Source of the DNA: Pseudomonas farsensis
GTDB taxonomy: Bacteria > Pseudomonadota > Gammaproteobacteria > Pseudomonadales > Pseudomonadaceae
Length of the DNA stretch: 64,000 bases
Direction: 5' to 3'
Assembly (NCBI RefSeq): GCF_014268805.2
Contig: NZ_JABWRF020000002.1
Coordinates: 620,001 to 684,000, forward strand
Below the pieces are notes generated by a model that worked only from the letters and a program-made list of their open reading frames with translations, did no database searches and had not been told where the DNA came from. How positions within the stretch are numbered: the first letter of the stretch is position 1; each line of letters begins with the position of its first letter. Shown piece by piece: positions 61,030 to 64,000 of this stretch. Both the position numbers and the translations under genes were made by a program.

Positions 61030-61135
61030 GTGGCGAGCGGGCTTGTCCCGCGTTGGGCTGCGCAGCAGCCCTGAGGATTACCTTGGGTTTCAAGGGCTGC
61101 TACGCAGCCCAACGCGGGACAAGCCCGCTCGCCAC
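61030..61135. repeat. Long inverted repeat, second copy
   Basis: Arms GTGGCGAGCGGGCTTGTCCC and the reverse complement are the same as those at 18765-18871, with the inner CAGCAGCCCTGA / GGGCTGCTACG hairpin. The flank AAGGAGATATG after the right arm is shared too. Confidence 0.85.
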
Positions 61136-61213
61136 AAGGAGATATGTCTGGCGAGAACCGGCTTGTACAAAACTATAGAATCTCCCACACATTGGCTTTG
61201 ACACGGTCTGTGT

Positions 61214-61326
61214 GTAGGAGCGGCCTCGTGTCGCGAAAGGGCTGCGAAGCGGCCCCAGGATTTGTGACTTATGCAGAATTGCCGGGGCTGCTTCGCAGCC
61301 CTTTCGCGACACGAGGCCGCTCCTAC
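61214..61326. repeat. Paired REP palindrome
   Basis: Two inverted GTAGGAGCGGCCTCGTGTCG units (T to C at one position compared with other copies) surround GC-rich half-hairpins. Together with the element at 61030 it fills the gap between the SulP gene and the convergent hypothetical gene. Confidence 0.9.
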
Positions 61327-61350
61327 AGGGGGCGTGTCAAGCCCAGCCAA

Positions 61351-61989
61351 TCAGACTGGCTGGCCCAACTCCACGCCGAGCTGGCGCGACAGGCATGGCC
61401 AGCGCTTCCAGGCAGCGCCGGTCTCGGGGCTGCTCAGGCGCTCGCGGTAGGTTTCCACCGACTCCGCCGCAAAGCTGTCTTCGTTGAGCATCTCGTCCAC
61501 CGAGTGGTGCACGACTTCATCGAGCTGGTTGGCGAACGTCTCGCCAATCAATTGATGGGCGATCAGGTTGGCCACGGTGGTGTCCACCGGAATCAACGGC
61601 TGCTGGAAATGGCGGATATACAGATCGTTGACTTCCTCCACCAGGCGATGCGCCAGGTAGGCCTCATCCAGCAGGCAATCCAGGCCAATGTGGCCGGCCA
61701 TCACGCTGAGCGGTTGCAGGAAATAAGCTTCGGCGATTTTCAGCACCGGCTTGATCTGCGACTCGATACCGGCTTCGACTGCCACTTCATGGGCCGCCTC
61801 CAGCAATTCCGGCACCTGGTCGATGTAGGCGCTGACGAAACGCGCCAGCGTACCTTGGGCGTCTTGGGGCAGTTGGATCGAAGGGTGCAGATGCGGCGCT
61901 TGGTCTTTGAGACGGGCTTCGAGTTGGCCTGTCTGGCGCTCGTGTTGGTGGGCTTGGTTAATCTGCTCGCGTACAGCAGCGATGTTCAT
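61351..61989 (-). CDS. Conserved hypothetical protein
   Basis: This 212-residue cytoplasmic, helix-rich protein has no recognised motif. It has acidic, charged stretches (VREQINQAHQHERQTGQLEA; LDEAYLAHRLVEEVNDLYIR). Similar genes are found upstream of cox operons in pseudomonads from memory, but no function is known. It is divergent from coxB. Confidence 0.75.
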   Translation of the reverse strand: MNIAAVREQINQAHQHERQTGQLEARLKDQAPHLHPSIQLPQDAQGTLARFVSAYIDQVPELLEAAHEVAVEAGIESQIKPVLKIAEAYFLQPLSVMAGHIGLDCLLDEAYLAHRLVEEVNDLYIRHFQQPLIPVDTTVANLIAHQLIGETFANQLDEVVHHSVDEMLNEDSFAAESVETYRERLSSPETGAAWKRWPCLSRQLGVELGQPV

Positions 61990-62191
61990 GACAACTCCAG
62001 GGACATGGCGTTACAAACGGAAGACACTAAGGTAGCTCGGTATACAACATGCCTAAGACGCATTTGTTATAAATCGGTCACGTGTGTACCGAATGCGTTA
62101 TATCAAAGTGCCATCATTTTGCCCCAGCCCTTGCTGCATAAGGCCTGCAGCCCGCTTGCAGGGTTTCATCAAGATCATTTCATAGCCTGCA

Positions 62192-62219
62192 TTGCGCAGC
62201 CTTGCCCCCTGTCTATACT
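62192..62219 (+). promoter_or_regulatory. Candidate promoter of the cox operon
   Basis: TTGCGC and TATACT are 16 bases apart, a fair sigma70 match. The start codon of coxB is about 150 bases downstream. The remaining gap 61990-62370 shows no gene. Confidence 0.45.
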
Positions 62220-62370
62220 CCGCTTGAAACGTGATTGGTTGATGAGGCCCGACTGCCTTTAGCAGGGGGCTCGGTCGTCGAAGCCAGGCAGTCTTGGCCG
62301 CCGTTCCCCCCTTTGTCGTAGCAGGTCGTCCACGCCTCCGGGACAACAAGAACGATAAGGGGAACCCGCA

Positions 62371-63498
62371 ATGATGCGACATCCACATGTCTGGATGGGC
62401 CTCCTGCTGTGGTCGGCTATGGGTCAGGCAAACGCGGCGTGGACGGTCAACATGGCGCCCGGCGCCACGGACGTTTCCCACGCCGTGTTCGACCTGCACA
62501 TGACCATCTTCTGGATCTGCGTGGTCATCGGCCTGGTGGTGTTCGGCGCCATGTTCTGGTCGATGGTGGTGCACCGCCGCTCCACTGGCCAACAGCCGGC
62601 CAGCTTCCATGAGCACACCCGGGTGGAAATCCTCTGGACGGTCGTGCCGCTGCTGATCCTGGTGGTGATGGCGATCCCCGCCACCAAGACCCTTATCGAT
62701 ATCTACGACGCCAGTGAATCGGACATCGACATCCAGGTCACCGGCTACCAGTGGAAGTGGCACTACAAATACCTGGGCCAGGACGTCGAATTCTTCAGCA
62801 ACCTCGCAACCCCCGCCGCGCAAATCGCCAACCAGGCCCCCAAGGACGAGCATTACCTGCTCGAAGTCGACCAGCCATTGGTGCTGCCAGTCGGCGCCAA
62901 GGTGCGTTTTCTGGTGACTGCCGCCGACGTGATCCACTCCTGGTGGGTGCCGGCGTTTGCGGTCAAGCGCGATGCCATCCCGGGCTTTGTCAACGAGGCC
63001 TGGACGCGGGTCGACAAGCCCGGCATCTACCGTGGCCAGTGCACCGAGCTGTGCGGCAAGGACCATGGCTTCATGCCGGTAGTGGTCGAGGTCAAAAGCC
63101 AGGCCGACTACGACACCTGGCTGGGCGAGCGCAAGGCCGAGGCTGCCAAGCTCAAGGAGCTGACCAGCAAGACCTGGACCCTCGAAGAGCTGGTCGAGCG
63201 CGGCGACAAGGTCTACCACACCACCTGCGTGGCCTGTCACCAGGCCGAGGGCCAGGGCCTGCCGCCGATGTTCCCGGCGCTCAAGGGCTCGAAAGTCGCC
63301 ACCGGGCCGATTCAGGACCACCTGGGCATTGTCTTCCACGGCAAGCCCGGCACCGCCATGGCCGCGTTCGGCAAGCAACTGTCGGAAGTCGACATCGCCG
63401 CCGTGGTGACCTACGAGCGCAATGCGTGGGGCAACAACAAGGGTGACATGGTGACGCCCAAGGATGTGCTGGCACTGAAACAGGGGCAAGCGCAATGA
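62371..63498 (+). CDS. coxB: Cytochrome c oxidase subunit II with cytochrome c domain
   Basis: This 375-residue subunit of the aa3 oxidase has an N-terminal signal sequence, two membrane helices (about residues 40-110) and a CuA domain. CuA ligands are in CTELCGKDHGFM at residues 224-235 (Cys224, Cys228, His232, Met235) with His near 190 in IHSWWVPAF. A C-terminal heme c domain has CVACH at residues 286-290. AAGGGGAA stands before the ATG. coxA follows after 28 bases. Confidence 0.97.
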   Translation: MMRHPHVWMGLLLWSAMGQANAAWTVNMAPGATDVSHAVFDLHMTIFWICVVIGLVVFGAMFWSMVVHRRSTGQQPASFHEHTRVEILWTVVPLLILVVMAIPATKTLIDIYDASESDIDIQVTGYQWKWHYKYLGQDVEFFSNLATPAAQIANQAPKDEHYLLEVDQPLVLPVGAKVRFLVTAADVIHSWWVPAFAVKRDAIPGFVNEAWTRVDKPGIYRGQCTELCGKDHGFMPVVVEVKSQADYDTWLGERKAEAAKLKELTSKTWTLEELVERGDKVYHTTCVACHQAEGQGLPPMFPALKGSKVATGPIQDHLGIVFHGKPGTAMAAFGKQLSEVDIAAVVTYERNAWGNNKGDMVTPKDVLALKQGQAQ

Positions 63499-63526
63499 AC
63501 CGCGGCCAGAGTGCAGGAGATAGGAC

Positions 63527-64000
63527 ATGAGTGCAGTGATCGATGACCACGGCCATGCGCACGCCCACGGCCCGGCCAAGGGCCTGATGCGCTGGGTGCT
63601 GACCACCAACCACAAAGACATCGGCACTATGTACCTGTGGTTCGCGTTCTGCATGTTCCTGCTGGGCGGCTCGTTCGCCATGGTGATTCGCGCCGAGCTG
63701 TTCCAGCCCGGCCTGCAGATCGTGGAGCCTGCGTTCTTCAACCAGATGACCACCATGCATGGGCTGATCATGGTGTTCGGGGCGGTGATGCCGGCCTTTG
63801 TCGGCCTGGCCAACTGGATGATCCCACTGATGATCGGTGCCCCAGACATGGCCCTGCCGCGCATGAACAACTTCAGCTTCTGGCTGCTGCCGGCGGCGTT
63901 TCTGTTGCTGGTGTCGACCTTGTTCAGCCCAGGCGGCGGGCCGAACTTCGGCTGGACCTTCTATGCGCCGCTGTCGACCACCTACGCGCCGGCCAGCGTG
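63527..64000 (+). CDS. coxA: Cytochrome c oxidase subunit I, 3' truncated by window end
   Basis: Only the first 158 codons are present, and the frame is open to the last base. The sequence shows WVLTTNHKDIGTMYLWFAF and the second helix with TTMHGLIMVFGAVMPAF, which supplies the first heme a ligand His, then NNFSFWLLP. It transports electrons to O2 and pumps protons as the core subunit, with coxB. Confidence 0.97.
   Translation, partial: MSAVIDDHGHAHAHGPAKGLMRWVLTTNHKDIGTMYLWFAFCMFLLGGSFAMVIRAELFQPGLQIVEPAFFNQMTTMHGLIMVFGAVMPAFVGLANWMIPLMIGAPDMALPRMNNFSFWLLPAAFLLLVSTLFSPGGGPNFGWTFYAPLSTTYAPASV

Overview
The window looks like chromosomal DNA of a Pseudomonas putida-group bacterium. It is GC-rich, carries the P. 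putida type of REP palindrome, and keeps a gene order known from near the Pseudomonas replication origin: gmhB-glyS-glyQ-tag-htrB, trkA-rsmB-fmt-def, dprA-tsaC-qor-hemF-aroE, trpBA/trpI, prlC and coxB-coxA. Both ends cut through genes, a GMC oxidoreductase on the left and coxA on the right. I saw no tRNA, rRNA, CRISPR array or prophage.

Region by region. 1-3.3 kb: GMC oxidoreductase and an MFS transporter, closed by a strong terminator. 3.4-9.4 kb: lipid and LPS genes (acyltransferase, gmhB, htrB) around glyS/glyQ and tag. 9.5-14.0 kb: a TPR protein and trkA, rsmB, fmt and def on the minus strand. 14.0-16.9 kb: a complete group II intron with a maturase/HNH ORF, inserted sense-wise in the leader of def; the LysM gene usually found between def and dprA is not there. 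17.0-21.8 kb: dprA, tsaC, qor, hemF, aroE. 21.9-28.3 kb: a SulP transporter, choline-O-sulfate use (betC-choX with a divergent LysR regulator) and two small enzymes. 28.4-31.5 kb: trpB-trpA with divergent trpI. 31.5-41.5 kb: small stress, envelope and metabolic genes, prlC and a radical SAM gene behind a near-consensus LexA box. 58.5-64 kb: beta-carbonic anhydrase with a SulP transporter, a conserved hypothetical gene and the start of the aa3 oxidase operon.

The accessory centrepiece is 41.7-58.1 kb, all on the minus strand: tolC-hlyB-hlyD type I secretion genes, then an AT-rich array of small genes, then a 1864-residue RTX subtilisin-like protein, the presumed secreted substrate. The array holds five copies of a 174-residue exported protein (family A), three lipoproteins (family B) and one 96-residue protein (C). 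Every family A gene is followed at once by an RTX-like start codon region. After A1 this is the full RTX gene. After the other four it is an abortive ORF, and in three of these the start is fused to a decayed copy of the 3' end of hlyD. The pattern is that of cassettes, [hlyD tail - B - (C) - A - effector start], stacked by recombination. I infer a polymorphic type I secreted effector with an array of periplasmic immunity or inhibitor proteins, similar in logic to orphan-immunity arrays of CDI, Rhs and T6SS loci or to the AprI inhibitor of the apr protease operon. Function is not proven by the sequence.

Scattered through the window are paired REP palindromes between genes. Fifteen exact DnaA-box nonamers lie in the first 29 kb, and I found none after that.
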